Assembly: GCF_002104995.1 (NCBI RefSeq)
Contig: NW_024468252.1
Location: forward strand, 496,001-560,000
DNA length: 64,000 bases
From: Linderina pennispora
Lineage: Eukaryota; Kickxellomycota; Kickxellomycetes; Kickxellales; Kickxellaceae
Direction of reading: 5' to 3'
Within the stretch, counting starts at the first letter, position 1; every line of letters starts with the position of its first letter. This document shows, in pieces, positions 52,901 through 61,387 of the stretch. Position numbers and translations under genes: made by a program. A model generated the notes under the pieces. That model searched no databases, was not told the origin of the DNA, and saw nothing but the letters and a program-made list of their open reading frames with translations.

Positions 52901-54589
52901 GAGACCCCGCAGCTGGTAGTCCTTCAGCTGGCCGCCGATCAGGATGGAGGGCTGTGCCACGATAGGCTCCTTGACGCGATGGGCGACTGCAAAGTAGTCG
53001 CGGGTCTGCGCATCGTCCGGATCGTCATCCACAGCTTCGGCGTTGTCCTGCAGCCACGACGGCACAGGCTCGTTGGCACTGACGGGGTTGCTGTCGGTAG
53101 CTACCGATGCCTTCTGCTGGCCCACGGCGTCGATGAGTGAGCTGAGGAACTGGTCGGTCTGCTCCAGCAGGTGCGAGATACGCGTGTCCTTCTCCTTGTC
53201 GACGAGCTTCAGGTACGCCTCTTCGTCGCCGGCCTTGAGTGCCTGGATACGCTCGCGGGCAATGCGCTCCTTGCGCTTCTGCTCCTCGCGCTCTGCGTGC
53301 GAGTGGAATGTCAGGATCGATCGGCCGAGCTTTGACATGCGCTGCTGGTGGCCCTTGTGCCACGCAACAAGGTTCGCGCCATGGTTGGTCATGGCCAAGA
53401 GCTGCTGCCGGTGCTGGTCGACCTCGCGGCGCTCGCGCTCCTGCCTCTGCTGCCGCTCCATCTTTTCGGTCAGCCGGGCTTCGCGCTGCGACTGCTTCTT
53501 CATGCGACGCAGTGCTGTGCGATCGCCGGCCACACCAAGCTGCGAGGCACGAGTGATTCCGCGGACAACCTCGGCCCGGAGCTCACGCTGCTTGTGCCGC
53601 AGGCCCAGCGCCTTGAGTTCAATGATTGATTTTAACCGAGCACTCGACTCGGCATTGGTGATCAGGCCCGGTCGCATAAACAGACCGCCCTCCTGGGCAA
53701 TGTCGATGCGGTCGTCGCTGATGTTGGCAGGCATCTCCGACAGCTCCTTGATCCGGTACTCAATGCGCGCATCGCGTCTGCGCTCGCGTTCCTGGGCCAT
53801 TGCTCGCACATCGATGCCAGTGGGCGTGATGCTGGGAACCAGAAGCCGCTGCATCCGCGCGGCCTGGTCTCCACCATGAAGCTTCTCCTTGAGGAGCTGG
53901 TGCGGCGAGACAAAGTTTATCGGCTGGGGCAGGGGCGGCAGTAGGAGCTCGACCTTGAAGCCTGAGACATTCGTTCCGTTAGCTTTGAGATTCGAGTGCA
54001 CTGAGCTGACAACACCGCCGGCAACGCCATCGAGCCCCTCTGGAGGCGTGTCAAGGAGCCGCTTTTCGTCCTCGGGAATGCTGCTGGCCCACAGCTCCTG
54101 GCGCAGCTGCGGCGGCAGGGGCTGGTTCTTTGAAACAAGCCTGAACGCATGGATCTGCTTGCGCAGTGTGGCGATGTCGGCCTGTGAAAACTGCGGTGGC
54201 GGAACTGCAGGCTCCTTGGTCTGCTGTGACTGCTCTGCTGACACTACCGCTGTGACTGTCTCCGATGACTGTGATCCGTTGGTGGTGCTTCCATTCGTAA
54301 CTGTAGGCAACGTTGGCTCTGTTTTGACAGGTGTTGCGGACCCAGGCGTTGGCTGCTGCTGCTGCTGTAGTTGCTGTTGGAACTGTTGCTGCTGAGCAGC
54401 CAGCTGGCGAATAAATGCCATGAGCTTGGCCATCTCTGGGCTGTTCTCTTCCGTCGCCCCGCGGGCTCGTAGCGCCTGGACAGCCTGGACAACCTGGCTG
54501 ATCTTTTCTCTAGCATCCAAGCCCGGCTGTTGCTCGCCGCCTCCAGCAACGGTGCTGACCGGGGTTTGTTCTGCCGCTGTCGCCTGCAT
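49985..54589 (-). CDS. SNF2/STH1-type chromatin-remodelling ATPase
   Basis: Catalytic ATPase of a SWI/SNF or RSC complex. 1534 residues in one frame from the ATG at 54589. A Gln-rich N-terminus (about 60-85) is followed by the QLQ domain (FSQADIATLRKQIHAFRLVS, about 130-165). The HSA helix with basic repeats (about 350-440) comes next. The SNF2 helicase core has LADEMGLGKTIQTISLV (about 582), DEGH (about 685), LTGTPLQNNLPELW and, in the C-lobe, STRAGGQGLNLQTADTVV with RAHRIGQ (about 990). A SnAC-like acidic region, an AT-hook-like KRGRPRR, another basic segment and a bromodomain (about 1330-1425, YYVIIRHPIAMKNIRKKV) follow. Paralogue type (SNF2 versus STH1) cannot be told by eye. Converges on the C2orf76-like gene, 97 bp apart. 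Confidence 0.95.
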   Translation of the reverse strand: MQATAAEQTPVSTVAGGGEQQPGLDAREKISQVVQAVQALRARGATEENSPEMAKLMAFIRQLAAQQQQFQQQLQQQQQPTPGSATPVKTEPTLPTVTNGSTTNGSQSSETVTAVVSAEQSQQTKEPAVPPPQFSQADIATLRKQIHAFRLVSKNQPLPPQLRQELWASSIPEDEKRLLDTPPEGLDGVAGGVVSSVHSNLKANGTNVSGFKVELLLPPLPQPINFVSPHQLLKEKLHGGDQAARMQRLLVPSITPTGIDVRAMAQERERRRDARIEYRIKELSEMPANISDDRIDIAQEGGLFMRPGLITNAESSARLKSIIELKALGLRHKQRELRAEVVRGITRASQLGVAGDRTALRRMKKQSQREARLTEKMERQQRQERERREVDQHRQQLLAMTNHGANLVAWHKGHQQRMSKLGRSILTFHSHAEREEQKRKERIARERIQALKAGDEEAYLKLVDKEKDTRISHLLEQTDQFLSSLIDAVGQQKASVATDSNPVSANEPVPSWLQDNAEAVDDDPDDAQTRDYFAVAHRVKEPIVAQPSILIGGQLKDYQLRGLEWMVSLYNNRLNGILADEMGLGKTIQTISLVTYLIEKKQQDGPFLIIVPLSTITNWILEFAKWAPSVSVIGYKGNPTQRRTLQNQIRRGAFQVLLTTYDYIIKDRPMLAKIKWIHMIIDEGHRLKNTQSKLATILTTYYNTRYRLILTGTPLQNNLPELWALLNFVLPRVFSSVQSFDEWFNTPFAGAGGQDKIELNEEEQLLIIKRLHKVLRPFLLRRMKKDVEVDLPDKVEHVIKCSMSAVQSRLYHQMRKFGTLFPGVSIDRPGGRSSNASLNNMIMQLRKICNHPFVYDEVEARINPTRTNNNLLYRTAGKFELLDRVLAKLLATNHKVLIFFQMTQIMTIMEDFLTWRGIRSLRLDGSTSDDARREQMHTFNSPDSPFKVFLLSTRAGGQGLNLQTADTVVIFDSDWNPSADSQAMDRAHRIGQKNEVRILRLITTNSVEEKILARAEYKRDLDGKIIQAGKFDQKSTAEERENFLRSLLKADDNSEDSEGEDGANTDEDLNELLARSDEERVIFARMDEERRAQEKVEWVDAGNTGRLPERLFTEAELPEEYRHDYDPELERQRKEEEAVKDKARNSRRVYYDDGLSEEQWLDALEDDNVDLDDYIAKKREKEERARKRKEEKLLQQHLRSKIGDIDSASVGDDNDVPSEGASDTGSAARNPRKRGRPRRSGSGTSTMAQTPSGSGTAIDETGDVVMAESGDATPSSGGRSRSGRKRAKLDDDATGSSTPAGAATPSGGSRKGRRKGGAVDPLAAEERAQLNGVFEASFKAVEACIDPEYQRRRCDLFLEVPSKRDYPDYYVIIRHPIAMKNIRKKVRSAHYLTVEDFHKDWKLMFDNARTYNEEGSMVYEDACEMQKALEDTLEKMTGQNYHTPIGTQSPLPAVFNLALQQQQVQQAQMSPQPQLPQVPIAGVSPVQESPSMQNGVVAAHPASSLVNQASPTMSGHGGFATPEDPSHLHQNGQL

Positions 54590-54600
54590 TTCGCAGAATG

Positions 54601-54688
54601 CTACAAAATAGAAAGCGGATGCTCTCAGCAAAAGGCGCGTTGATCGTGAAGGGGTGCGAAGGGAAGAAGCGACGAGTGCGGTGCTTAC
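54601..54688 (-). other. Probable 5' UTR intron of the SNF2 gene
   Basis: On the minus strand a GTAAGC donor at 54688 and a TTTTGTAG acceptor ending at 54601 bracket 88 bp, just before the start codon at 54589. The size matches the coding introns of the window (59-176 bp). Removal explains why the in-frame extension upstream of the ATG does not look like protein. Confidence 0.5.
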
Positions 54689-55144
54689 CTGTCAAGCGGG
54701 CAAATTGGAGAAGGGTGTGAGGGGCTGGTGAAAAAGCTAAATTGAGTCGAAAGGAATATACGCTGGCAAGCTCTCAAAAGTGCGAGGGCCGAGCGCAGGT
54801 GCTTTTTGGAGGTGATCTAGAAGTACCAGGGGTGGGAAGATGATAGCGCACGAGGCGGTGCTGTTATTTTCCAGGCAGAGGTTGTCCCTGACGACGCGAA
54901 AAAAAAAAAAAAGAAAAAGTGAGGAAAAAGCTGTTTGGAGCTGAGTGCCACGGATTGCGAGTGATGAGTGAGAAAAGAGCGACGAAAAAAGCATGCAGCT
55001 CATTTTCCACCAAATTCTTACGCGGAATAAAGGCCCGCTCGGATTGGCTGTGTGCGCCAGCACGTGGAAGCCAGACACATTATGCTGCCCAATCATGGCC
55101 TTGGGCTAATTGGATATATTGAAAACTTGATCGATCAAGGCGAT
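54689..55144. other. Intergenic between SNF2 and COQ2
   Basis: About 455 bp promoter-type region with an A14 run near 54900. No gene seen. Confidence 0.45.
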
Positions 55145-56504
55145 CTATGCGATGGTCTCGCCGGTCTTCTGGGAATCGTCCTCCTTGTCTGTGAGCTGGT
55201 TGTAGGCTATGTCGGCGGCAATGGCACTGAAGATGATGGCACCGAACCAGGTGTTGGACTTGAAGATTTTCCAGCACTTTGCCGGATTGTTGATGTCGAC
55301 AGTCTTGAGCTGCCAGATCAGATGGGCGCTGCCGGCACCCAGCGCAGTCAAGTAAAAAGGCAAGCCCTGGCCGTTCATGTATCCAGCCAGCGAGATTAGA
55401 CTCATGGTGGTCGCCGAGAATCCCGTGAGGATGAGCCGAGTGCTATCGCCAAACAGCAACGAAGTTGACTTTACGCCAGCGACAACATCATCACGCTTGT
55501 CCTGGTGGCCGTATATTGTGTCATACACGAGCGTCCATGACACACCAGCAGCGTAAAGCGGCAGCGTGACGGCCCAGTTCATGCCACCAGTGATAGCAGT
55601 CCACCCGACCAGCGCACCCCAGTTGAAGGCGAGGCCAAGCACAAACTGCGGCCAGTACGTGATACGCTTCATAAACGGGTAGATGATGACCAGAGGCATT
55701 GATCCGAGCGTGAACGCGATCGTGTACGGGTTGAGCTGGACCAGAACACCCAGGGCGACGGACAGCTGGGCACCTAGGAACACAAATGCCTTGGGCCGGC
55801 TGATCAGTCCTGACGCAATGGGCCGGATGCGAGTGCGCTCGACCATCTTGTCAAACTTGACATCCCACATGTCATTAATGGTGCATCCAGCGCCTCGCAT
55901 GACCACAGCACCAGTGCCAAACAGCGCCAGCATGTATGCCATCTCGGTAGGCGGCATGCCGGTGGTGTAGGCAGCCATGCCGATTCCCCAAGCTACGCAG
56001 TAATCCCATCCAGCCAAAGCATTATTAGCGTCTACTTTGTTAAATATTCGCAGTGACATAGGCGTCGATGCTCTGCAACTTACCACACGGCCAGTACAGC
56101 AGCCAGGTGCCAATGGGCTTATCGATCCGGGTCAGGAACAGGTATGGCCGGGTGCTCTTTGGGAACCGGTCAATAAACGGTCCGTAGCTGGGCACTGCAG
56201 GAACTGCTGGCTCTGATGAGGACAGCGATGCTTCTGCGTTCTTTGCTGGCTGTGTCGACGACGAATACTGGGCGCTGAGTGCAGGGATGACAGAGAGTCG
56301 CGGCTTAGCGTAGTGGCAGAGGCTGGTGCCCGAGCTGGCCTGCAGCCGCTGGGTGTGGAGCGACTGCGCACGGGGGCTGAAAGAGCTGCTTGTAGCGCCA
56401 GCAGCATGGGCAAGTCGCTGGCTAAACAACGGTCCGCGCAGGTACTGGATAGCCGACAGGCTGCTGCGGGCGTTCACCGAGCGGCCTAGTGTCCGGGAAA
56501 GCAT
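55145..56504 (-). CDS. COQ2: 4-hydroxybenzoate polyprenyltransferase
   Basis: UbiA-family prenyltransferase attaching the polyprenyl chain to 4-hydroxybenzoate in coenzyme Q synthesis, in the mitochondrial inner membrane. Two exons, 56504-56084 and 55992-55145, join in phase across a 91-bp intron (GTAAGT...GTAG) to give 422 residues. An Arg/Ser-rich presequence (LSRTLGRSVNARSS) precedes RPYLFLTRIDKPIGTWLLYWPC. Exon 2 supplies GTGAVVMRGAGCTINDMWDVKFD (first N-D-x-x-D site) and YDTIYGHQDKRDD (second Asp-rich site), plus about eight hydrophobic segments. Divergent from the next gene, with about 190 bp between starts. Confidence 0.95.
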
Positions 56505-56696
56505 CGTCGGGAGAAAAATAGACGTAAAAGCATAAAAGCGAAGCTGAGAAGCGACTTTGCTGATAACAGCCGGGAACTAGCCTCTTGGTTTGCGACTATT
56601 TTCCTCCTTCCTGGAGTGGTTTTTTGTGCAAGTCCGCCGCCTCTGCTTTTCTGCTCCACATTAATTTTTTCCGCATCCGAAATTGCCAACCTCACA

Positions 56697-57318
56697 ATGA
56701 ACCAACGAAGCAGCGTGAAATTCCCCCGCAAGCAGGAGGAGCTGACCAGAGACACGCCCAAGGTGCGCGAGAACTACGACCCACAGCAGCTGATGGAGGA
56801 GCTGAAGAACGAGGTCCTGACGGAAGAGGAGCAGCTGCGTATCCTGCAAAAGCTGATCTACCAGACCGACGCCGACATCGAGACCGTTCTCGACGTTCCT
56901 AAAGTTGCCGGTTGTGGTCACCCTGATGCTAAACCTGATCTTTGTCTACCGGTACGTGATGGGAGGGCTCGCGGGCTATGGCCGGGGACTGCCGACTCTG
57001 CCGTTTGTCAACTACGAGATCCGGTCGCGCAACCCGATCATGGCGACGGAGCTCGGCGTGGTCATACTGCAGTTTGTGTTCTACATGCTCTCATCGCGCA
57101 GATGGGGGTGGATCATGAAGTCGATCTATTGGGTGCTTGCGGTCAGCGGAATCGGCCATGCGATGCTTTGCGAAAAGACGGGATTCATCGAGTTCCTGTG
57201 GTGGATGCTGCCTGTGCTCAATCTGCTAGTGGTCGGATATGCTCAGCTCAACATGCGGCGGAGTCTGCTTGACATTGAGGAGCTTGCCAAAAAGACGTAT
57301 CACGTCAAGAGTGCCTAG
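56697..57318 (+). CDS. Small multi-pass membrane protein, one frame break
   Basis: About 206 residues when joined. The charged N-terminal cytosolic part (VKFPRKQEELTRDTPKVREN, then YDPQQLMEELKNEVLTEEEQ) leads to ADIETVLDVPK. There the frame moves +1 at about 56901-56903 (AAA run) into LPVVVTLMLNLIFVYRYV, the first membrane segment. Three more helices follow (ELGVVILQFVFYML; SIYWVLAVSGIGHAMLC; FLWWMLPVLNLLVVGYA) and a short C-tail, NMRRSLLDIEELAKKTYH. Both parts look protein-like and are in the expected order. No family recognised with confidence. Divergent partner of COQ2. Confidence 0.7.
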
Positions 57319-57422
57319 GCGCTCTCTCTTCTCATCTCTGTATATTACATTTTTCAAGGGTGTCAACAGTTGAAGTCTTTATTAACAAGAATGATGATGC
57401 AGCTTCAGATACCGAGTGAAAT

Positions 57423-57806
57423 CTAGTAGATACGGCCAGCGAATCCACCAAAGCCGCCAAACGGTGGAATGCCAGCCCCAACTCCGGCTCCAACCCCAGC
57501 GCCAACCCCAGCACCGACTCCTGCACCGACTCCCGCTCCAACTCCTGCCCCGACTCCCGCTCCCAAACCAGCGCCGTAACCGCCAAACATACCGTATCCG
57601 CCGCCAATGCCATAGCCTCCACCAAACAGCCCGTACCCAGCGCCAACACCAGCGCCAACACCAGCACCAACACCAGCACCGACTCCCGCTCCGACTCCTG
57701 CCCCGACTCCTGCTCCAATTCCAGCACCGACTCCCGGGACACCATAGAACTGAGCAGAAGCAATGGTGCTCGAAAGGGCAATAACTACGGCAAAGATCTT
57801 GACCAT
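57423..57806 (-). CDS. Secreted silk-like GAGV-repeat protein
   Basis: 127 residues. The signal peptide (VKIFAVVIALSSTIASA) is followed by QFYGVPG and two blocks of (GAGV)n, eight to nine units each. They are separated by a Gly/Tyr segment (GYGLFGGGYGIGGGYGMFGG), and the protein ends GGFAGRIY. The composition recalls silk fibroin or elastin repeats, so a cell-wall, adhesive or self-assembling role is plausible but inferred. The repetitive DNA leaves other strands open too (shadows). The ATG at 57806 opens the signal peptide. A TATA box lies about 105 bp upstream. Confidence 0.75.
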   Translation of the reverse strand: MVKIFAVVIALSSTIASAQFYGVPGVGAGIGAGVGAGVGAGVGAGVGAGVGAGVGAGYGLFGGGYGIGGGYGMFGGYGAGLGAGVGAGVGAGVGAGVGAGVGAGVGAGVGAGIPPFGGFGGFAGRIY

Positions 57807-57908
57807 TATTGATATAAGGGTGTGCTGTTGATATGTGATTGAAAGTGAATTGCAAGGGAATATCGCTGTGATATGGAGTTGCTGGAAGATACAGCGCTGC
57901 ACAAGGGA

Positions 57909-57916
57909 TATTTATA
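57909..57916 (-). promoter_or_regulatory. TATA box of the silk-like gene
   Basis: TATAAATA on the minus strand, about 103 bp upstream of the ATG at 57806. Confidence 0.6.
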
Positions 57917-57994
57917 TTCGACTAGCCCAAGCGATACCTCCTGCATGACTCTCACATCATGAAATTACCACACATTTGCCAGTCAGTAGATAGG

Positions 57995-59907
57995 TTAGTA
58001 AATTGGACAAAACACAGATGGAACTACGGTACAGTATAGAGTAGAGTTTAGATGGTAAAAGAAGTCAAATGAAAGAAAGCTATATAAACAGTAGATGGCC
58101 AGAAGGATGCAGCTTGCGTCGCTCTCCTTCTGTTCTGCCACTTTTCGGAGACAAGGGGCACCGGGCATGAGTATGAACACATTGAGCGTGTGTGGGTTTT
58201 TCATATTGAGAGCGTAGCCCAAGCAGTTGGCAGCACTGATCCCAGGCATGACGTAGTGGAGCGTAGCAGCAGTGACGCCTGCGCTACTGCAAGCACTGCG
58301 GATCGTATCAACGCACTTCATGGCAACAGAGTAAGGACAGGATCGTGCCTGCTGCGTGCCCAGGCGGATCACCCTCGATAGCCAGCGCAAGCAGCGTCCA
58401 GATAATCTCCTCCACTGGCCGCACATTGCCATACTTGGGAGCGCGGATATCAGCAAACGACGGCAGCTCGACTGCCAGCCACCAGCACTTTGTGCAATCG
58501 AGCACCCAGAGCACCAGACACTCGCTGCCAAACGCCATGTTAACAGCAGCATGCCCTGCGATGTCGTCAGGGTCGAGGATACACGTCTGCGGACTCATAT
58601 GGAGCGTATCCCGCAGATGCACGAGCCAGCGCTGGACAGCGCCGTGGCTCATAGTCGGCAGTCACCAGGTATGCCAGGTGCTCGGACGACGAGTCCTCGG
58701 GGTCAAGCACAGACAGCGTATACAGCGGGTATCCGTTGATGTTGGTGCCCATAGCGCGTTCCAGCGACAAGACAAGCGACGGACAGTGGTCTGTTGGCGA
58801 TGGAAGGCACGATGCTGCCTGCGCACGCACAAAGCCAAACGAGAATGGCTCTGTTTCGACAAACGGCAGATGGCCAAGAGTCTTCCACAGCGCCATCCAC
58901 TGAGTCAGGCCGGTGGTTGCGTAGGGCGCCGGGGCAGGCGCAATCTGTATGTCCTGCGCATACAGTTTGGACAGCTCGCCAGCACTTGCCAGCGCTCCGG
59001 CCCCGGCAATGTGCGTGCTGGCCGACGAGGCCATGCTCGTATATGAGATGAGCGGTGTGTCGGGAATTGGCGTGTACTGGACGGGCTCAGGGGCTCGGTC
59101 GGCAGCGTGGTTGACGAGGATTCCGACGAGCTGTTTCTGGCCACACGTCTGCTGTGTTTCCTGGCGCTCTTCTTGGTCAGCTCGTGGCCATGGTGCATCG
59201 GGAAGTAGCGGATGGTGGCGGTCCCATCGATATCGCAGGTCACATAGGCGGCGCACGGACACCCGACCTTCTTTGACTTCCTCGTGTTCTTTGCAACCCG
59301 GCCCTCCAGCACTGCGAATTTTATCTTTGGCCTTGATTTCAGGGCGGCCGTAGCAATGGCACACGTACTTGCAGTACCATCCGCGCACGCGCTTCTTCTT
59401 GCCGCCGCACTGGACAAACCGGAAGTTCCCTACCTTCTGCTCCTTATCAAGCCAGGCCGGGATCTGCGACTCATGCATGGTGAAGTGCTTGCAGTGGCCC
59501 ATCCTCATCATGCTCTTCGACAATGGTGGCCGAAGGGCTGGGGCTCTTGTCGGCGACCAGCTGGCCAGCAGAGGGAGTGAGGGGAGGGGCCATTAGGAAC
59601 TGCAGCTCGGTGAGCGGCTGGTCAGGCACAGCAGCCGGTGGGGTCAGCACAGGGCCGAACAGGTCGCACGCTAGTGGCGCGCCCGTCGAAGGGGCAGCAA
59701 TGGCTGAGTCAGGGCGGATGCCGAAGCCAGGAGCGCTTCGACATCCGGCCCGAGATTAGACGGGTCGTCACTACTACTACCAGGCGGGCGGCTGGTCAGC
59801 GAGGAGTAGATTGGGGATGTGGGCGGCAGCAGGAGGCTGCGAGTTAGGCGCAGGGACAGGCTGCCTGGACCGCCAGACCTCTTTCCCGAGCTGCTGGAGT
59901 TGTTCAT
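57995..59907 (-). CDS. FAR1/WRKY-GCM-type zinc finger, MULE transposase-derived protein, copy 2
   Basis: Paralogue of the gene at 15831-17467. N-terminus MNNSSSSGKRSGG, then SLRLTRSLLLPPTSP and DVEALLASAS as in copy 1. The finger reads FRFVQCGGKKKRV, KYVCHCYGRPE, KKVGCPCAAYVTC, RYFPMHHGHE. The transposase-like part has LSLERAMGTNINGYPLYTL, MSHGAVQRWL, ILDPDDIAGHAAVNMAFG and LVLWVLD. The C-terminal segment (TIRSACSSAGV, then CLGYALNMK) matches the end of copy 1 (TVRRVCASAAGV, CVDVALYMK). Reading through needs shifts near 59718 (+2), 59486 (+1), 59320 (+1, in AAAA), 59095 (+2), 58652 (+1) and 58362 (+1). Start at 59907 by similarity. The true 3' end is unsure; similarity fades near 58160. Function or decay unresolved. 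Confidence 0.55.
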
Positions 59908-60570
59908 TGAATACAAGGGGTGCATCTTGTGCGAGTTGCTGCAAAAAAAATCTGAAATGATGTCTGAGCTTGCGTATTTAAAGGGGGAGCTATTGGAAAA
60001 GCAGATGTAACAATGTGAGAAAAGCGCAGGGAGGCAAGGGGAGGCTAGCAGGGAGTGGGTATATAAAGTGCTCTGTGGGGGGGATGAGGTGGTGGGAATG
60101 GCCGAGCGCGACGCCCAGTGACAATGGGCGAGTTTGCTGGAAGGGAAATCCGAGCGACATACACTTTTTGGCGCCTAATGCGGGCACGATTTTGCTTGTT
60201 TTGACCACCTCAGGCATCGTGACCCAAGGCTGCCATTCATTAGCAGCAGCATATTTAACGCGCTGCTGGCGAGTTCGTGTGCACTCCTCTCAGGTAAGCT
60301 GGTGATCGTAGAGCGATACTGCACGCAGCTCAAGAGCATGGTTCCCAGAAAAAACCAACATTCAGCCGTCCTTCAGCAGAGCCCTTAGAACGCCGAGCGT
60401 TTCCCTTCGTCGATCGCGGAATTCAGGCCTGATAGACAAGCATTTTGACATGGGCAGCACCCAATTGCAAGCAGCGAGTTGGAATCGAGTGTTCCCGCGC
60501 TGTCACGCACATTCACCGTATGACATGCGCCGTGATATCACCACAATCGCTATATATTTTTGGTGCCAGC
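59908..60570. other. Intergenic upstream of zinc-finger/MULE copy 2
   Basis: About 660 bp between copy 2 and the IRC21-like gene, both on the minus strand. No inverted repeat shared with the flank of copy 1 was found by eye, and no other gene. Confidence 0.4.
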
Positions 60571-61120
60571 CTACAAGAACCCAACTAGGCACTGGTCAAG
60601 AATCATGTCGACGTTGACCCACGAATGTGTCTCGGCAAACAGCTTGGATCCATCCTTGCCTGCTGCCCTCATCAACTGGCCGCGGCCGCCAGGGTGAAAG
60701 TTCATATACCTAGTGACATTGTAGACCTTGCCGTAGATGACCATCCAGCAGTCGTCACGTTTATTGTGCTTTGCAACCTCCTCCATTGTCAGACGCCGCA
60801 GCTGCTGCACCCCGCGGAGGTCCTCGCCTGAGGACTTTAGGCGCGCCCAGTCCATTGGCGAGTGACCCGGGGCCAGCGCAACCTTGTGCCGCACGCGGCC
60901 TGCAGTCGTAGATGCAGCAAGCTGCGGGCTGTTCCGTGCCGGGAAATTGAATGATGTGGGTTTGGGAAGAGGTGCCAGTCCGGTACTCCGCGCTGCTGAT
61001 GTGCCCTGTTGCTCCTACAATCGTGGACAGAAGTGCCGGTTTTCAGCCTAAACCGCCTAATCGATTGACACGAGGTGCTCTGTCCGATATATGTACCTCG
61101 CGTGGCGGCGGTAGCGACAT
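60571..61120 (-). CDS. IRC21: IRC21/NCB5OR-like cytochrome b5 domain protein
   Basis: Two exons. A tiny 24-nt first exon (61120-61097, MSLPPPRE) joins 61014-60571 across an 82-bp intron (GTACAT donor, TTGTAG acceptor) in phase 0, giving 155 residues. The segment RHKVALAPGHSPMDWARLKSS is the hallmark preceding the b5 domain in IRC21 and human NCB5OR. The b5 domain follows with EEVAKHNKRDDCWMVIYGKVYNVTRYMNFHPGG (first haem His in HPGG) and ETHSWVN (second haem His). No reductase domain follows, as in yeast Irc21. Cytosolic haem protein of uncertain role. Divergent from RIX7 with 267 bp between starts. Confidence 0.88.
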
Positions 61121-61387
61121 TATCCGGAGTGTATGTGAAAGTGACTGTGTTTATGCAGATGCTGGAGAGAGAAAGGCACATCGGAAGTGCCTGTGCGCCC
61201 GCCAATTTGTCATCTCGGCCACAGACATCCTGGGAAATAGCCAGCCCATGGTCGGAATCTGATCGATCAGCTGCTCTCTGGATCAGGCAGCAGAAAAAAA
61301 AGGTTGTGCCTGCTGCCCTCCTCACTAACGCTCCAGTCCTTGCAGCCTCCTATATCTTATTGCAAATACACAACAGAAACACGCAGA

